Shown: positions 1 to 13,845 of the stretch, in pieces | How positions within the stretch are numbered: the stretch's first letter is position 1 | How the letters are laid out: each line of letters opens with the position of its first letter | DNA from: Nocardioides pantholopis | GTDB taxonomy: Bacteria > Actinomycetota > Actinomycetes > Propionibacteriales > Nocardioidaceae | NCBI RefSeq assembly: GCF_003710085.1 | Contig: NZ_CP033324.1 | Coordinates: 1,807,501-1,871,500, forward strand | Length of the DNA stretch: 64,000 nucleotides | Direction: 5' to 3' | Translations under genes and position numbers: made by a program | Notes under the pieces: model-generated | The model's database searches: none | What the model was told of the DNA's origin: nothing | The model's input: only the letters and a program-made list of their open reading frames with translations

Positions 1-1264
<1,264 letters not shown>

Positions 1265-1432
1265 ACTCACTTTACAAAAACGACAACGACCTACTGCGTA
1301 CTCGCGTCCACAATCCAACACACACCACGTGTACAACACATGTGAATAGTGGCTTGGACACCCCACCACCCCGACCCGGGTGCACACACCCCCGGGAATC
1401 GGTGAGCACCGCGGTGGATGGTGTCCGCAAGA

Positions 1433-1551
1433 GTTACGGCGGCCATAGCGAAAGGGAAACACCCGGTCCCATCCCGAACCCGGAAGTTAAGCCTTTCAGC
1501 GCCGATGGTACTGCAACCGAGAGGTTGTGGGAGAGTAGGACGCCGCCGGAC
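1433..1551 (+). rRNA. 5S ribosomal RNA
   Basis: About 119 nt beginning GTTACGGCGGCCATAGCG and ending CGCCGCCGGAC, which pair as the closing helix I. The internal CCCATCCCGAACCCGGAAG block is the conserved 5S loop B/C region. It follows the 23S gene by about 170 nt, the normal 16S-23S-5S order, and is followed directly by a terminator. Confidence 0.97.
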
Positions 1552-1565
1552 ATACTTTGAGCAGC

Positions 1566-1597
1566 AGGGCTGCCCCTTTGGGGCAGCCCTGTTTGCA
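1566..1597 (+). terminator. Rho-independent terminator of the rRNA operon
   Basis: A perfect 11-bp GC-rich stem (AGGGCTGCCCC / GGGGCAGCCCT, 3-nt loop TTT) lies 15 nt after the 5S gene and is followed by a short T-rich tract. Its position at the end of the rRNA operon fits intrinsic termination. Confidence 0.9.
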
Positions 1598-1727
1598 TTT
1601 CCCTTGCAGGCGTGTGCCACCGGCCGTCCACAGCCCGCCCACGCGCACCCCGTCTCCACAAGCTCCCGCGCCCTGGGGCCGGGTCGTCGGTGCGCCCCGG
1701 TGAAGTGGCGCCCGGAGGTGATGAGCG

Positions 1728-2105
1728 ATGGAATCACGCTCAACGAGGACGCGAAGCGATCAGGCCGCTGTCGGGGCCACGACGGCGGTGAACCTGGTGC
1801 GGCTGGTGGGACGGGTGTCCCAGCCCGAGGAACGGGCTCTGCCCAGCGGTGACACGGTGTGGACGTTCCGGGTGGTGATCGACCGTCCTGCGGGCGGCCG
1901 GAGCCGGCAGCGGGTCGACGCGATCGACTGCGCGGTCTGGTCGGGGCGGCTGCGGCGCTCGGTCCAGGGCTGGGCCGCGGGCGACCTGGTCGTGGTCACA
2001 GGCTCGCTGCGTCGCCGCTTCTTCCGCGCCGGCGGCGGTGCCGCGTCCCGAGTCGAGGTGGAGGCGACCGCCGGCCGGGTCATTCGTCGCGCAACGACCG
2101 CATGA
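1728..2105 (+). CDS. Single-stranded DNA-binding (OB-fold) protein, short SSB paralogue
   Basis: This 125-aa protein carries the SSB-type OB fold. It has the N-terminal strand NLVRLVGRVSQPEERALPSG, the typical WTFRVVIDRP and AIDCAVW strands, and a final VTGSLRRRFF strand. It is shorter than the main SSB (about 160-200 aa) and lacks the acidic DDDIPF-like C-terminal tail that recruits repair partners, so it is probably a paralogue with a specialised role rather than the replicative SSB. It stands alone between the rRNA operon and a convergent DUF1015 gene, whose 3' end overlaps it by 26 nt. Its specific function is unknown. Confidence 0.85.
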   Translation: MESRSTRTRSDQAAVGATTAVNLVRLVGRVSQPEERALPSGDTVWTFRVVIDRPAGGRSRQRVDAIDCAVWSGRLRRSVQGWAAGDLVVVTGSLRRRFFRAGGGAASRVEVEATAGRVIRRATTA

Positions 2106-3198
2106 GGATCCCGGGGGTTGGCTTCGGCTGGAAGGAGGTGGCCTTCTCCGGCAGCAGCCGGCCGGCCGTGGCGGCCGCGATGACCTGTCCGATCGCTGGC
2201 GCGGGGACGAGCACGGCGACGGCACGCTCCCCGCCGGTGCGGCCGAGGGCGTCCTCGACCGTGTGGTGGTAGCCGATGGTCGGCGCGGGCGACAGCAGTG
2301 GCAGCAGCTCGCCGTGCAGGACCTCGACGGCGGCCCGGGCGGGGGTCGGGAGCCTGAGGCTCGTCCAGTGATCGCCGTCGGTGACGACCAGGACCTCGGG
2401 GCCCAGCGCTGCGAGTGCCCGGGCCCGGTCCATCGTGGTGGCGACCGCGCCGCACGCGGTCGCCGCGGCGACCACCTCGCCGGCGCGGACTCCGCGCAGC
2501 GAGCGGTGGATGGCGCCCAGGAACAACGGGGTGTCGTCGTGGTCCACCACCATGGCCAGGGCGCGGTCGTGGGGGCCACCGGGTGACGTGCGCTGCAGGC
2601 GCAGGTAGGCGGCGTAGCGGTGGTGGCCGTCGGCGATCAGGGCCCGGCCGTCGGCTAGTCCGTGGTGCACGGCGTCCAGGGTGGTCGCGTCGCGCAGGGC
2701 CCAGATCCGGTGCTGCTGACCGGCGCGGTCCGCGAAGGCGGAGTCCGGCGTGCGCTCGCGCTCCTTCGCCAGCAGCGCACGCAGGCGGGCGGGGGCCCGG
2801 TGCACCAGCAGGATGGGCGTCTGGCTGATCTCCATCAGCTCCAGCCGGGCCGCGAGCTGCTCGACCTGGTGGCGGTGGACGCCTTCGTGCGGCAGCACCG
2901 CGCGGTCCTCCGGTCGCTCGGGGCGCCGGCTGATGTCGAGGGCGCCGACCAGCCCGCGCACAGTCATGCCCGCGGCGGTGTACTCGTGCAGGTAGACGGC
3001 CGGCCGCTCGTCGCGGACCAGGTCGCCGGTCGCCGTCCACCGGGCCACCCGAGCGGGCACCGCCCGGTAGGGGCGCCCGAGAGCGCGCGCCGACGCCGGG
3101 TCGCCAACCCGGCGGGCCGACAGGGTCAGCCCTCGGTAGCTGTGCAGGCACAGCGGCCCGGCGACGTCGGGAGCGCTGACCACGTCCCGGGAGTCCAT
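2080..3198 (-). CDS. DUF1015 family protein
   Basis: A 372-aa protein with the hallmarks of DUF1015: an N-terminal region containing GRPYRAVPARVARW, a central YLHEYTAAGMTVRGLVGAL strand, and the strongly conserved ADGHHRYAAYL motif. The biochemical role of this family is not established; in some bacteria it sits near serine or SMC genes. I chose the ATG at 3198 over one at 3249 because the longer form would run into the ribosome site of the divergent HAD gene. The gene is divergent from that HAD gene and tail-to-tail with the SSB paralogue. Confidence 0.85.
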   Translation of the reverse strand: MDSRDVVSAPDVAGPLCLHSYRGLTLSARRVGDPASARALGRPYRAVPARVARWTATGDLVRDERPAVYLHEYTAAGMTVRGLVGALDISRRPERPEDRAVLPHEGVHRHQVEQLAARLELMEISQTPILLVHRAPARLRALLAKERERTPDSAFADRAGQQHRIWALRDATTLDAVHHGLADGRALIADGHHRYAAYLRLQRTSPGGPHDRALAMVVDHDDTPLFLGAIHRSLRGVRAGEVVAAATACGAVATTMDRARALAALGPEVLVVTDGDHWTSLRLPTPARAAVEVLHGELLPLLSPAPTIGYHHTVEDALGRTGGERAVAVLVPAPAIGQVIAAATAGRLLPEKATSFQPKPTPGILMRSLRDE

Positions 3199-3247
3199 CG
3201 GAGCATCGTAGGGTGCCCCGACAACCGTGACACCGCGAGGAGGACGC

Positions 3248-4270
3248 ATGCTCGGATCGTCCGGCGCCCCGCTCCAGGAGAACTACGACCTGGCCATGCT
3301 CGACCTCGACGGCGTCGTGTACGTCGGCGGCGAGGCCGTGCCCGGTGCCCCTGCCCACCTGGCCGCGGCCCGCGCCGCGGGCATGCGGCTGGCCTACATC
3401 ACCAACAACGCCGCGCGGCCGCCGCGCACGGTCGCCGAGCACCTCCAGGAGCTCGGCGTGCCGGCCGAGCCGGACGACGTCGTGACCTCGGCCCAGGCTG
3501 CCGCCCGGGTGCTCGCGGACCGCCTGGCGCCCGGGGCGGCGGTGGTGCTGCTCGGCGCGGACGGGCTGCGGGAGGCGCTGCTCGAGGTGGGGCTGGTCCC
3601 GGTGGGCGTCGAGGACGAGGCGGCGGCGGTGGTCACCGGCTACGCGCCCGAGGCGCTGTGGCGCGACATCATGCGGGTCGCGGTGCGGATCCGCGACGGG
3701 CTGTTCTGGGTGGCCAGCAACACCGACCTGTCCTTCCCGACGCCGTTCGGGGTGGCCCCCGGCCACGGCGTGCTGGTCGAGACCCTGGAGCGGTTCTCCG
3801 GGGTGCGGGCGGTCGTCGCCGGCAAGCCGGCTCGGCCGCTGCTGGACGAGACGGTGCGGCGGGTCGGGGGGCGGCGACCGCTGATGGTGGGCGACCGGCT
3901 CGACACCGACATCGCCGGCGGCCGGGTCAGCGGCGTGGACACGCTGCTGGTTCTCACCGGCGTCACCGGCCTCGAGGAGCTCCTCGCCGCGCCACCGCAG
4001 TGGCGCCCGACGTACCTCGCCCCCGACCTCGGGGGACTGGCCACCGCTCACGCCGCACCGGAGCGCCTGCGCGACGGCCGGGTCCGCGCGGGTGGGTGGA
4101 CAGCCCGGGTCGAGGGCGGCGCGCTGGTCGTCACCGGCGACGGCCGGCCCGAGGAGTGGTGGCGTGCCGTCGCGGTCGCAGGGTGGGCCCACCTGGACGC
4201 CCACGGCATCGCCGCGGATGCGTCCGGTCTGGGGCAGCCGGTCCCGCCGGAGCCGGCGGCCGGGCGGTAG
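3248..4270 (+). CDS. HAD-superfamily class IIA hydrolase (NagD/phosphoglycolate phosphatase-like)
   Basis: A 340-aa HAD hydrolase. Motif I is LDLDGVVYVG near residue 18, giving the nucleophile and acid Asp pair. Motif II is in AYITNNAARPP (Asn/Thr-type), and motif IV is MVGDRLDTDIAGG, with Lys provided by VVAGKPARPL. The C2B-type cap between motifs II and III defines class IIA, whose members dephosphorylate small phosphometabolites. About 70 extra residues follow the catalytic core. The ATG at 3248 is preceded by a GAGGAGG ribosome site; a GTG at 3227 is less likely. It starts the run of co-directional genes leading to tlyA. The substrate cannot be predicted. Confidence 0.9.
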   Translation: MLGSSGAPLQENYDLAMLDLDGVVYVGGEAVPGAPAHLAAARAAGMRLAYITNNAARPPRTVAEHLQELGVPAEPDDVVTSAQAAARVLADRLAPGAAVVLLGADGLREALLEVGLVPVGVEDEAAAVVTGYAPEALWRDIMRVAVRIRDGLFWVASNTDLSFPTPFGVAPGHGVLVETLERFSGVRAVVAGKPARPLLDETVRRVGGRRPLMVGDRLDTDIAGGRVSGVDTLLVLTGVTGLEELLAAPPQWRPTYLAPDLGGLATAHAAPERLRDGRVRAGGWTARVEGGALVVTGDGRPEEWWRAVAVAGWAHLDAHGIAADASGLGQPVPPEPAAGR

Positions 4271-4280
4271 CCTCGGTGCC

Positions 4281-4487
4281 ATGACTGAGCCCGTCGACGA
4301 GCACGAGGAGCCGGTGCGCACCGGCGTCGAGAGCGTCGATGAGGTGATCCTCGCCGTGGAGAACCTGGAGGAGCGCCCGATCGAGGAGCACGTGGGCGTC
4401 TTCGAGACCGTCCACGAGCAGTTGCGCCGTGCCCTCGACCCCGATCCGCAGCCGGGCCCCGGGCCCGCCGCGGACCGGCCCGCCTGA
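4281..4487 (+). CDS. Small conserved acidic protein upstream of tlyA
   Basis: A 68-aa acidic, Pro-rich-tailed protein starting MTEPVDEHEEPVRTGVESVD. Only 10 nt separate it from the HAD gene and 14 nt from tlyA, so it is almost certainly co-transcribed. Short proteins of this type commonly precede tlyA in actinobacteria. No catalytic motif is visible; a helical segment (residues about 18-52) is predicted by eye. Function unknown. Confidence 0.75.
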   Translation: MTEPVDEHEEPVRTGVESVDEVILAVENLEERPIEEHVGVFETVHEQLRRALDPDPQPGPGPAADRPA

Positions 4488-4501
4488 GCGCGGGAGCGAC
4501 A

Positions 4502-5341
4502 GTGCCTCCGCGCCGCCTGCGCCTGGACGCCGAGCTGGTCCGTCGAGGACTCGCTCGCTCGCGTGAGCATGCCAGCGAGATGATCGCCGCCCGCCGGGTC
4601 CGGGTGCAGGGCGCCGTGGCCGGCAAGCCGGCCACCGGCGTCACCACCGACGTCGCGATCGTGGTCAGCGACGACCCCGAGCGCCCCGACTACGTGTCCC
4701 GGGGCGGTCACAAGCTCGCCGGCGCGCTGGCGGCGTTCGAGCCCGAGGGCCTCGTCGTCGCGGGCCGTCGCTGCCTGGACGCCGGGGCCTCGACGGGCGG
4801 CTTCACCGACGTGCTGCTGCGCCACGGCGCCGCGCAGGTGCTGGCCGTCGACGTCGGCTACGGCCAGCTCGCCTGGCGGCTGCGGCAGGACGAGCGCGTG
4901 GTCGTGCACGATCGCACCAACATCCGCCAGATCACCCCGGAGCTGCTGGGCGGCACCGTCGACCTCGTGGTCGGCGACCTGTCGTTCATCTCCCTCGAGC
5001 TGGTCCTCGACGCCCTGGTCGGAGTGACCGCCGACGACGGCGACCTGGCACTGATGGTCAAGCCGCAGTTCGAGGTCGGCAAGGACCGGGTCGGGAAGGG
5101 CGGCGTGGTTCGCGACCCGGAGCTGCGCGCCGAGGCGGTCACCGCGGTCGCCGCGGCCGCGGCCCGCCGGGGCTGGGGCGCCCGGATGGTGACGCCCAGC
5201 CCGCTGCCAGGCCCGTCGGGAAACGTCGAGTTCTTCCTGTGGCTGCGCCGCGGCCCGGCCACGATCGGCGCCGAGGAGATCTCCACCGTCGTGCGGGGCG
5301 CTGCCTCGCTGGGGGTGGCGGGTGAGAGGGTGGAGCAATGA
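4502..5341 (+). CDS. tlyA: TlyA, 16S/23S rRNA (cytidine-2'-O)-methyltransferase
   Basis: This 279-aa protein joins an N-terminal S4-like RNA-binding domain (residues 1-60, RLDAELVRRGLARSREHA) to an FtsJ/Rossmann methyltransferase domain. The SAM-binding motif I is CLDAGASTGGFTDVLL. Later motifs include VVGDLSFISLELV and MVKPQFEVGK, the latter carrying the catalytic Lys of the K-D-K-E tetrad. TlyA methylates the ribose of C1409 in 16S and C1920 in 23S rRNA and confers capreomycin sensitivity in mycobacteria. It starts with GTG and its TGA overlaps the ATG of nadK by four bases, so the two are translationally coupled. Confidence 0.96.
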   Translation: MPPRRLRLDAELVRRGLARSREHASEMIAARRVRVQGAVAGKPATGVTTDVAIVVSDDPERPDYVSRGGHKLAGALAAFEPEGLVVAGRRCLDAGASTGGFTDVLLRHGAAQVLAVDVGYGQLAWRLRQDERVVVHDRTNIRQITPELLGGTVDLVVGDLSFISLELVLDALVGVTADDGDLALMVKPQFEVGKDRVGKGGVVRDPELRAEAVTAVAAAAARRGWGARMVTPSPLPGPSGNVEFFLWLRRGPATIGAEEISTVVRGAASLGVAGERVEQ

Positions 5342-6306
5342 GCGCTCCGGACCCGACCTCCGACGGCGTTCGCCGCGTGCTGATGCTCACCCACACGGGT
5401 CGGGCGCAGGCCCGCGAGGTCGCCCAGGCCTGCTGCAAGGCGCTCACCGCGCAGGGCATCGTGCTGCGGCTGCCCGCCTCCGAGGCCGCCGACCTCGACC
5501 TGGACCCCGCTTCCTTCGACCCGCCGCTGGAGCTGACCGCGGCCGAGGCCGGTGCCGGCGCCGGCCGCGACTGCGAGCTCGCGCTGGTCATCGGCGGTGA
5601 CGGCACGATCCTGCGGGCCGCCGAGATCGTGCACGCCAGCGGCACCCCCGTCCTGGGCGTGAACCTCGGGCACGTCGGATTCCTCGCCGAGGCCGAGTAC
5701 GACGCCGTCGAGTCCACGATCGATGCGATCGTGCACCGCCGCTACACCGCCGAGGAGCGGCTCACCCTCGACGTGCGCGTCTACCGCGACGGCGAGCTGG
5801 TCTCCACCACCTTCGCCCTCAACGAGGCCAGCGTGGAGAAGGCCGCCCGCGAGCGGATGCTCGAGGTCGTCGTCGAGGTCGACGGCCGCCCGCTGTCGCG
5901 CTGGGGCTGCGACGGCGTCGTCTGCGCCACGCCGACCGGCTCCACTGCCTACAACTTCAGCGCCGGCGGACCGGTCGTGTGGCCGGCCGTCGAGGCGCTG
6001 CTGATGGTCCCGATCAGCGCGCACGCGCTGTTCGCCCGCCCGATGGTGGTCGCGCCGACGTCGGTGCTGGCGGTCGAGCTGATGGCCCGCGCCGACGGTG
6101 CCGGCGTGCTGTGGTGCGACGGCCGCCGAGCGGTCGACCTGCCGCCGGGCGCCCGGATCGAGGTACGCCGCGGCGAGCAGCCGATCCGGCTGGTGCGGCT
6201 GCACGACTCGCCGTTCACCGACCGCCTGGTCGCCAAGTTCGACCTCTCGGTCGAGGGCTGGCGCGGCCGCGCCGAGCGGCGCCGGCGCGGGGACGACGAT
6301 GCTTGA
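5338..6306 (+). CDS. nadK: NAD kinase
   Basis: A 322-aa ATP-NAD kinase that makes NADP from NAD in the cytosol. The diagnostic GGDGTILRAAE motif (GGDGT) is near residue 85. The NAD-binding NEASVEKA segment and the TPTGSTAYNFSAGGP motif follow, and the length is usual for the family. It overlaps tlyA upstream (ATGA) and recN downstream by 8 nt, the same order as Rv1694-Rv1696. The C terminus is basic (GRAERRRRGD). Confidence 0.97.
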   Translation: MSAPDPTSDGVRRVLMLTHTGRAQAREVAQACCKALTAQGIVLRLPASEAADLDLDPASFDPPLELTAAEAGAGAGRDCELALVIGGDGTILRAAEIVHASGTPVLGVNLGHVGFLAEAEYDAVESTIDAIVHRRYTAEERLTLDVRVYRDGELVSTTFALNEASVEKAARERMLEVVVEVDGRPLSRWGCDGVVCATPTGSTAYNFSAGGPVVWPAVEALLMVPISAHALFARPMVVAPTSVLAVELMARADGAGVLWCDGRRAVDLPPGARIEVRRGEQPIRLVRLHDSPFTDRLVAKFDLSVEGWRGRAERRRRGDDDA

Positions 6307-8056
6307 GGAGATCCGGATCACCTCGCTGGGGGTGATCGACTCCTCCACGATCGAGCTCGGCCCGGGACTGACAGTGATCACCGGTGAGACCGGCGCCGGC
6401 AAGACCATGATCGTCACCGCGCTCGGCCTGCTGCTTGGCGGCCGTGCCGACAGCGGCGCGGTCCGCTCGGGCGCCCGCGGCGCCCGGGTCGAGGGCGTCG
6501 TCGACACCCGGAGCCTGCCGGCGTTCGCCGCCGCCGTCGAGGACGCCGGGGGCCTGGCCGAGGACGACCGGGTGGTGCTGGCCCGCAACGTCTCCGCGGA
6601 GGGCCGCTCCCGGGCCTTCGCGGGCGGCGCGGCGGTGCCGGTCTCGACCCTCGCGAGCCTGGCCGAGCCCCTGGTCGCGGTGCACGGCCAGTCCGACCAG
6701 CACCGCCTCCTGCAGCCGCGCGCGCAGCGCGACGCGCTGGACCGGTTCGCCGGCGGCGACGTCGCCGCGCTGGCAGCGACGTACGCCACCGCCTTCGAAC
6801 GGCTCACCGCGACCGAGCGGGAGCTCGCCGAGGTGATCGCCACCGCCCGCGACCGAGCCCGCGAGGCCGACCTGCTGCGCTTCGGGCTCGGCGAGATCGA
6901 GGCGGTCAGCCCGGAGCCGGGGGAGGACGCCACCCTGGCCGCGGAGGAGTCCCGGCTCGGCTTCGCCGACACCCTGCGCACCGCCGCGGAGCAGGCGCGC
7001 GAGGCGCTCTCCAGCGAGCACGGCGACCCGGACGCGCTCGCGGCCACCTCGGCGGCCCGCACCGCGCTCGACGGGGTCCGCGACCACGACCCCGAGGCCG
7101 GGGAGCTGGCCGACCGGCTGGCCGAGGTGACCTACCTGCTCTCCGACGTCGCGGCCGACGTCGCGTCCTACGCCACCCGGATCGACACCGACCCCGCCCG
7201 GCTGGCCACGGTCTCCGAGCGCCGGGCCGCGCTGACCGCGCTGACCCGCAAGTACGGCGCCAGCGTCGACGAGGTGCTCGCCTGGGCGGAGACGTCCGCG
7301 CGCCGGCTGCTCGAGCTCGACGGCACCGACGAGCGCATCGACGCGCTGCGGGCGCAGCGGCAGGAGCTGCGCGCCGACCTGGCCCGGGCCGGGCTCGCCC
7401 TGTCCAAGGCCCGGTCCGCCGCTGCTCAGCGGCTGGCGGACGCCGTGACCGAGGAGCTGACCCTGCTGGCGATGCCGCACGCGCGGCTCTCGATCGAGGT
7501 GCGCCAGCTCGAGGTCGCAGCGCCCGCGGACCCGGACGCCCCGGGTGCCCCGCTGCAGGCCGGCCGTCGCTGGCTGCGGTTCGCGCCCTCGGGTCTCGAC
7601 GAGGTCGAGTTCCTGCTCGCCGCGAACACCGGCTCGGACCCCCGCCCGCTCGGCAAGGGCGCCTCCGGCGGTGAGCTGTCCCGGGTGATGCTCGCGGTCG
7701 AGGTAGCCCTCGCCGGCACCAGCCCGGTGCCGACGTTCGTCTTCGACGAGGTCGACGCGGGCGTCGGCGGCACGGCCGCCGTCGAGGTCGGCCGCCGGCT
7801 GGCCCGGCTCGCCCTCGGCGCCCAGGTCCTGGTCGTCACCCACCTGCCCCAGGTCGCGGCGTACGCCGACCGCCACGTCGTGGTGGAGAAGTCCAGCGAC
7901 GGGACCGTCACCAGCTCCGGGCTCAGCGTGCTGAGCGAGGAGCAGCGGGTCGCGGAGCTCTCCCGGATGCTCGCCGGCCTGACCGGGTCCGACACCGCCC
8001 TGGCCCACGCCCGCGAGCTCCTCGAGGTCGCCCAGCCCGCCCGCGCGCTCGGCTGA
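6299..8056 (+). CDS. recN: DNA repair protein RecN
   Basis: A 585-aa SMC-like ATPase. The Walker A motif is GETGAGKTMIV near residue 30, coiled-coil arms occupy roughly residues 150-360, and the C-terminal signature KGASGGELSRVMLA and Walker B FVFDEVDAGVGG complete the ATPase head. RecN binds broken DNA ends and promotes recombinational repair. The ATG at 6299 lies inside the nadK 3' end, and its LEEIRITSLGVIDSSTIELG start is the family-typical N terminus. Confidence 0.97.
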   Translation: MLEEIRITSLGVIDSSTIELGPGLTVITGETGAGKTMIVTALGLLLGGRADSGAVRSGARGARVEGVVDTRSLPAFAAAVEDAGGLAEDDRVVLARNVSAEGRSRAFAGGAAVPVSTLASLAEPLVAVHGQSDQHRLLQPRAQRDALDRFAGGDVAALAATYATAFERLTATERELAEVIATARDRAREADLLRFGLGEIEAVSPEPGEDATLAAEESRLGFADTLRTAAEQAREALSSEHGDPDALAATSAARTALDGVRDHDPEAGELADRLAEVTYLLSDVAADVASYATRIDTDPARLATVSERRAALTALTRKYGASVDEVLAWAETSARRLLELDGTDERIDALRAQRQELRADLARAGLALSKARSAAAQRLADAVTEELTLLAMPHARLSIEVRQLEVAAPADPDAPGAPLQAGRRWLRFAPSGLDEVEFLLAANTGSDPRPLGKGASGGELSRVMLAVEVALAGTSPVPTFVFDEVDAGVGGTAAVEVGRRLARLALGAQVLVVTHLPQVAAYADRHVVVEKSSDGTVTSSGLSVLSEEQRVAELSRMLAGLTGSDTALAHARELLEVAQPARALG

Positions 8057-8158
8057 GGCGGCCCGCGCGCGGGCGCCGGTGACCGGAGTCACGACCGACG
8101 CGCCCGGCCTCGAGGGTTGCCTCGAGGCGCCCGTTCGGTTTGTGAAGATGACCGGGTC

Positions 8159-11897
<3,739 letters not shown>

Positions 11898-11914
11898 GCG
11901 GGGCCGCCCGCCCT

Positions 11915-11984
11915 TGTAACGCGCTGTTACGTCCACTAGGCGCCCGTTGCAGCGGGCGCCTAGTCGATGTAACAGCGCGTTACA
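11915..11984. repeat. 70-bp composite inverted repeat between pyrG and the NUDIX gene
   Basis: Two nested perfect stems share one axis. The outer arms are TGTAACGCGCTGTTAC (11915-11930) and its exact complement (11969-11984). The inner arms are ACTAGGCGCCCG (11935-11946) and its complement (11953-11964) around a 6-nt loop. Only the 4-nt spacers GTCC/CGAT do not pair. Each outer arm is itself nearly palindromic (GTAAC...GTTAC). It may be the pyrG terminator, but there is no T-tract and the symmetry of the outer arms also suits a paired protein-binding site. Confidence 0.85.
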
Positions 11985-12062
11985 GCGGCGCCCGCCCTGA
12001 CAGCGGCGCTCCGGCCACGCCGGTGCGGCCCGGCCGGGGCCGCGGGCAGTAGCGTCGCAGCC

Positions 12063-12695
12063 ATGACCGGGATCCCGACTCCGCTCGCCGACCAGTCCGA
12101 GTCCTGGCCGGTGACGGCCACCGAGGACCTGCACCGCGACGGGTGGGTGATGGCGCTGCGCGCCGACCAGGTGCGCCCGCCGGACCAGCCGGACGCCTCG
12201 CCGTTCCGGCGGCTGGTGCTCGAGCACCCGGGCGCGGTCGTCGTGCTGGCGCTCGACGACGACGACCGGGCGCTGTGCCTGTGGCAGTACCGCCACCCGG
12301 CCCGGCGGCGGTTCGTGGAGCTCCCGGCCGGGCTGTGCGACGAGCCGGGGGAGGACCCCGAGGACGTCGCCCGGCGCGAGCTGCGCGAGGAGGCCGGGCT
12401 CGAGGCCAGCGAGTGGACCCACCTGACCTCGACGTACCCCTCCCCGGGGATCCTCGCCGAGGTCCAGCACCTCTACCTGGCCCGCGGGATCACCGAGGTG
12501 GGTCGCGGCGACTTCGTCGTCGAGCACGAGGAGGCCGACATGGGCGCGGGCTGGGTGCCGTTCGGGGAGCTGCTCGAGGCGGTCCTGGCCGGGCGGGTCA
12601 CCGACGGGCCGCTGGCGCTCGCGACCCTGGTCGCGCACGCCCGTGGTCTGGCAGGCTCGGCAGCACGAGGGTCGAGCGAGGGAGTGCGCGCATGA
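12063..12695 (+). CDS. NUDIX hydrolase (ADP-ribose pyrophosphatase type)
   Basis: A 210-aa NUDIX hydrolase with a complete Nudix box, in which [18 protein letters not shown] runs into REEAGL near residues 95-120. The preceding [10 protein letters not shown] strand is typical of ADP-ribose pyrophosphatases, and Rv1700 at the syntenic position is one. It probably hydrolyses ADP-ribose to AMP and ribose-5-phosphate. Its TGA overlaps the ATG of ald (ATGA). Confidence 0.9.
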   Translation: MTGIPTPLADQSESWPVTATEDLHRDGWVMALRADQVRPPDQPDASPFRRLVLEHPGAVVVLALDDDDRALCLWQYRHPARRRFVELPAGLCDEPGEDPEDVARRELREEAGLEASEWTHLTSTYPSPGILAEVQHLYLARGITEVGRGDFVVEHEEADMGAGWVPFGELLEAVLAGRVTDGPLALATLVAHARGLAGSAARGSSEGVRA

Positions 12696-13807
12696 GGGTC
12701 GGGATCCCGCGGGAGGTCAAGGACCACGAGTACCGCGTCGCGTGCACGCCGGTCGGCGTGCACGAGCTGGTCGCGCACGGCCACGAGGTGCTCGTCGAGC
12801 AGGGCGCCGGCCGGGGCTCGCTCATCGACGACGCCGAGTACGTCGCGGCCGGGGCACGGATCCTTCCCGACGCCGACGACGTCTGGGCCGGCGCCGAGCT
12901 GGTGCTCAAGGTCAAGGAGCCGGTCGCCGAGGAGTACCACCGGCTCCGGGAGGGCCTGACCCTCTTCACCTACCTCCACCTGGCCGCCGACAAGACGCTG
13001 ACCGAGCAGCTGCTGGAGCGCCGGGTCACCGCGATCGCCTACGAGACCGTCCAGCTGCCCTCCGGCTCGCTGCCGCTGCTCTACCCGATGTCGGAGGTCG
13101 CGGGCTGCCTCGCGCCCCAGGTCGGCGCGCACGCGCTGCTGCGGGCCGAGGGCGGCCGCGGCGTGTTGCTCGGCGGGGTCGGCGGCGTGGCCAACGCCAA
13201 GGTCGTGGTCCTCGGTGCCGGCGTCGCCGGCCAGAACGCCGCCAACATCGCGCTGGGGATGGGGGCCGACGTCACGCTCCTCGACACCGACCTGGACAAG
13301 CTGCGGATGTCGTTCTGGCGCTACAGCAACCGGGTGCACGGTCTGGCGTCCTCCCAGCTCGCGGTCCAGCAGCAGGTGCTCGCCGCCGACCTGGTCATCG
13401 GTGCGGTGCTGGTCCCGGGCGCCCGGGCGCCGAAGCTGGTCAGCAACGACCTGGTCGCCGCGATGAAGCCCGGGTCGGTGCTCGTCGACATCGCCGTCGA
13501 CCAGGGCGGCTGCTTCGAGGACACCCGGCCCACCACGCACTCGGACCCGACGTACGCCGTGCACGAGTCGATCTTCTACTGTGTGGCGAACATGCCCGGC
13601 GCCGTCCCGAACACCTCGACCTACGCGTTGACCAACGCGACCCTGCCCTATGCCGTGGCCCTGGCCACCAAGGGCTGGCAGCGCGCCTGCACCGAGGACC
13701 GCTCGCTGGCGCTCGGTGTGAACACCCACGCCGGCCGGCTGGCCAACGCGCCCGTCGGCGAGGCCGTCGGCATCGCTGCCGTCTCCCTCGACGAGGTGCT
13801 CGCCTGA
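12692..13807 (+). CDS. ald: Alanine dehydrogenase
   Basis: A 371-aa NAD-dependent L-alanine dehydrogenase that interconverts pyruvate plus ammonia and alanine. It opens [17 protein letters not shown], the family signature with Arg15. The catalytic Lys is in LVLKVKEPV and the catalytic His in TYLHLAAD. The Rossmann motif is [18 protein letters not shown] near residue 172. GQNAAN and the C-terminal [20 protein letters not shown] are diagnostic. Translationally coupled to the NUDIX gene by an ATGA overlap. M. tuberculosis has no ald at this syntenic position, so this is a lineage-specific insertion. Confidence 0.96.
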   Translation: MRVGIPREVKDHEYRVACTPVGVHELVAHGHEVLVEQGAGRGSLIDDAEYVAAGARILPDADDVWAGAELVLKVKEPVAEEYHRLREGLTLFTYLHLAADKTLTEQLLERRVTAIAYETVQLPSGSLPLLYPMSEVAGCLAPQVGAHALLRAEGGRGVLLGGVGGVANAKVVVLGAGVAGQNAANIALGMGADVTLLDTDLDKLRMSFWRYSNRVHGLASSQLAVQQQVLAADLVIGAVLVPGARAPKLVSNDLVAAMKPGSVLVDIAVDQGGCFEDTRPTTHSDPTYAVHESIFYCVANMPGAVPNTSTYALTNATLPYAVALATKGWQRACTEDRSLALGVNTHAGRLANAPVGEAVGIAAVSLDEVLA

Positions 13808-13845
13808 GCACCGTCACGGCGCCCGCGGACGGCCTGTCCCGCGCG

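Noticed and set aside
1760..5338. A 1,192-codon open frame on the minus strand (and many similar long antisense frames, e.g. 6215-9205 and 9633-12638)
   Set aside because: These are shadows of plus-strand genes in very GC-rich DNA: stop codons are rare in the complementary frame. Their proteins are low-complexity and lack motifs, while the plus-strand genes are recognisable families.
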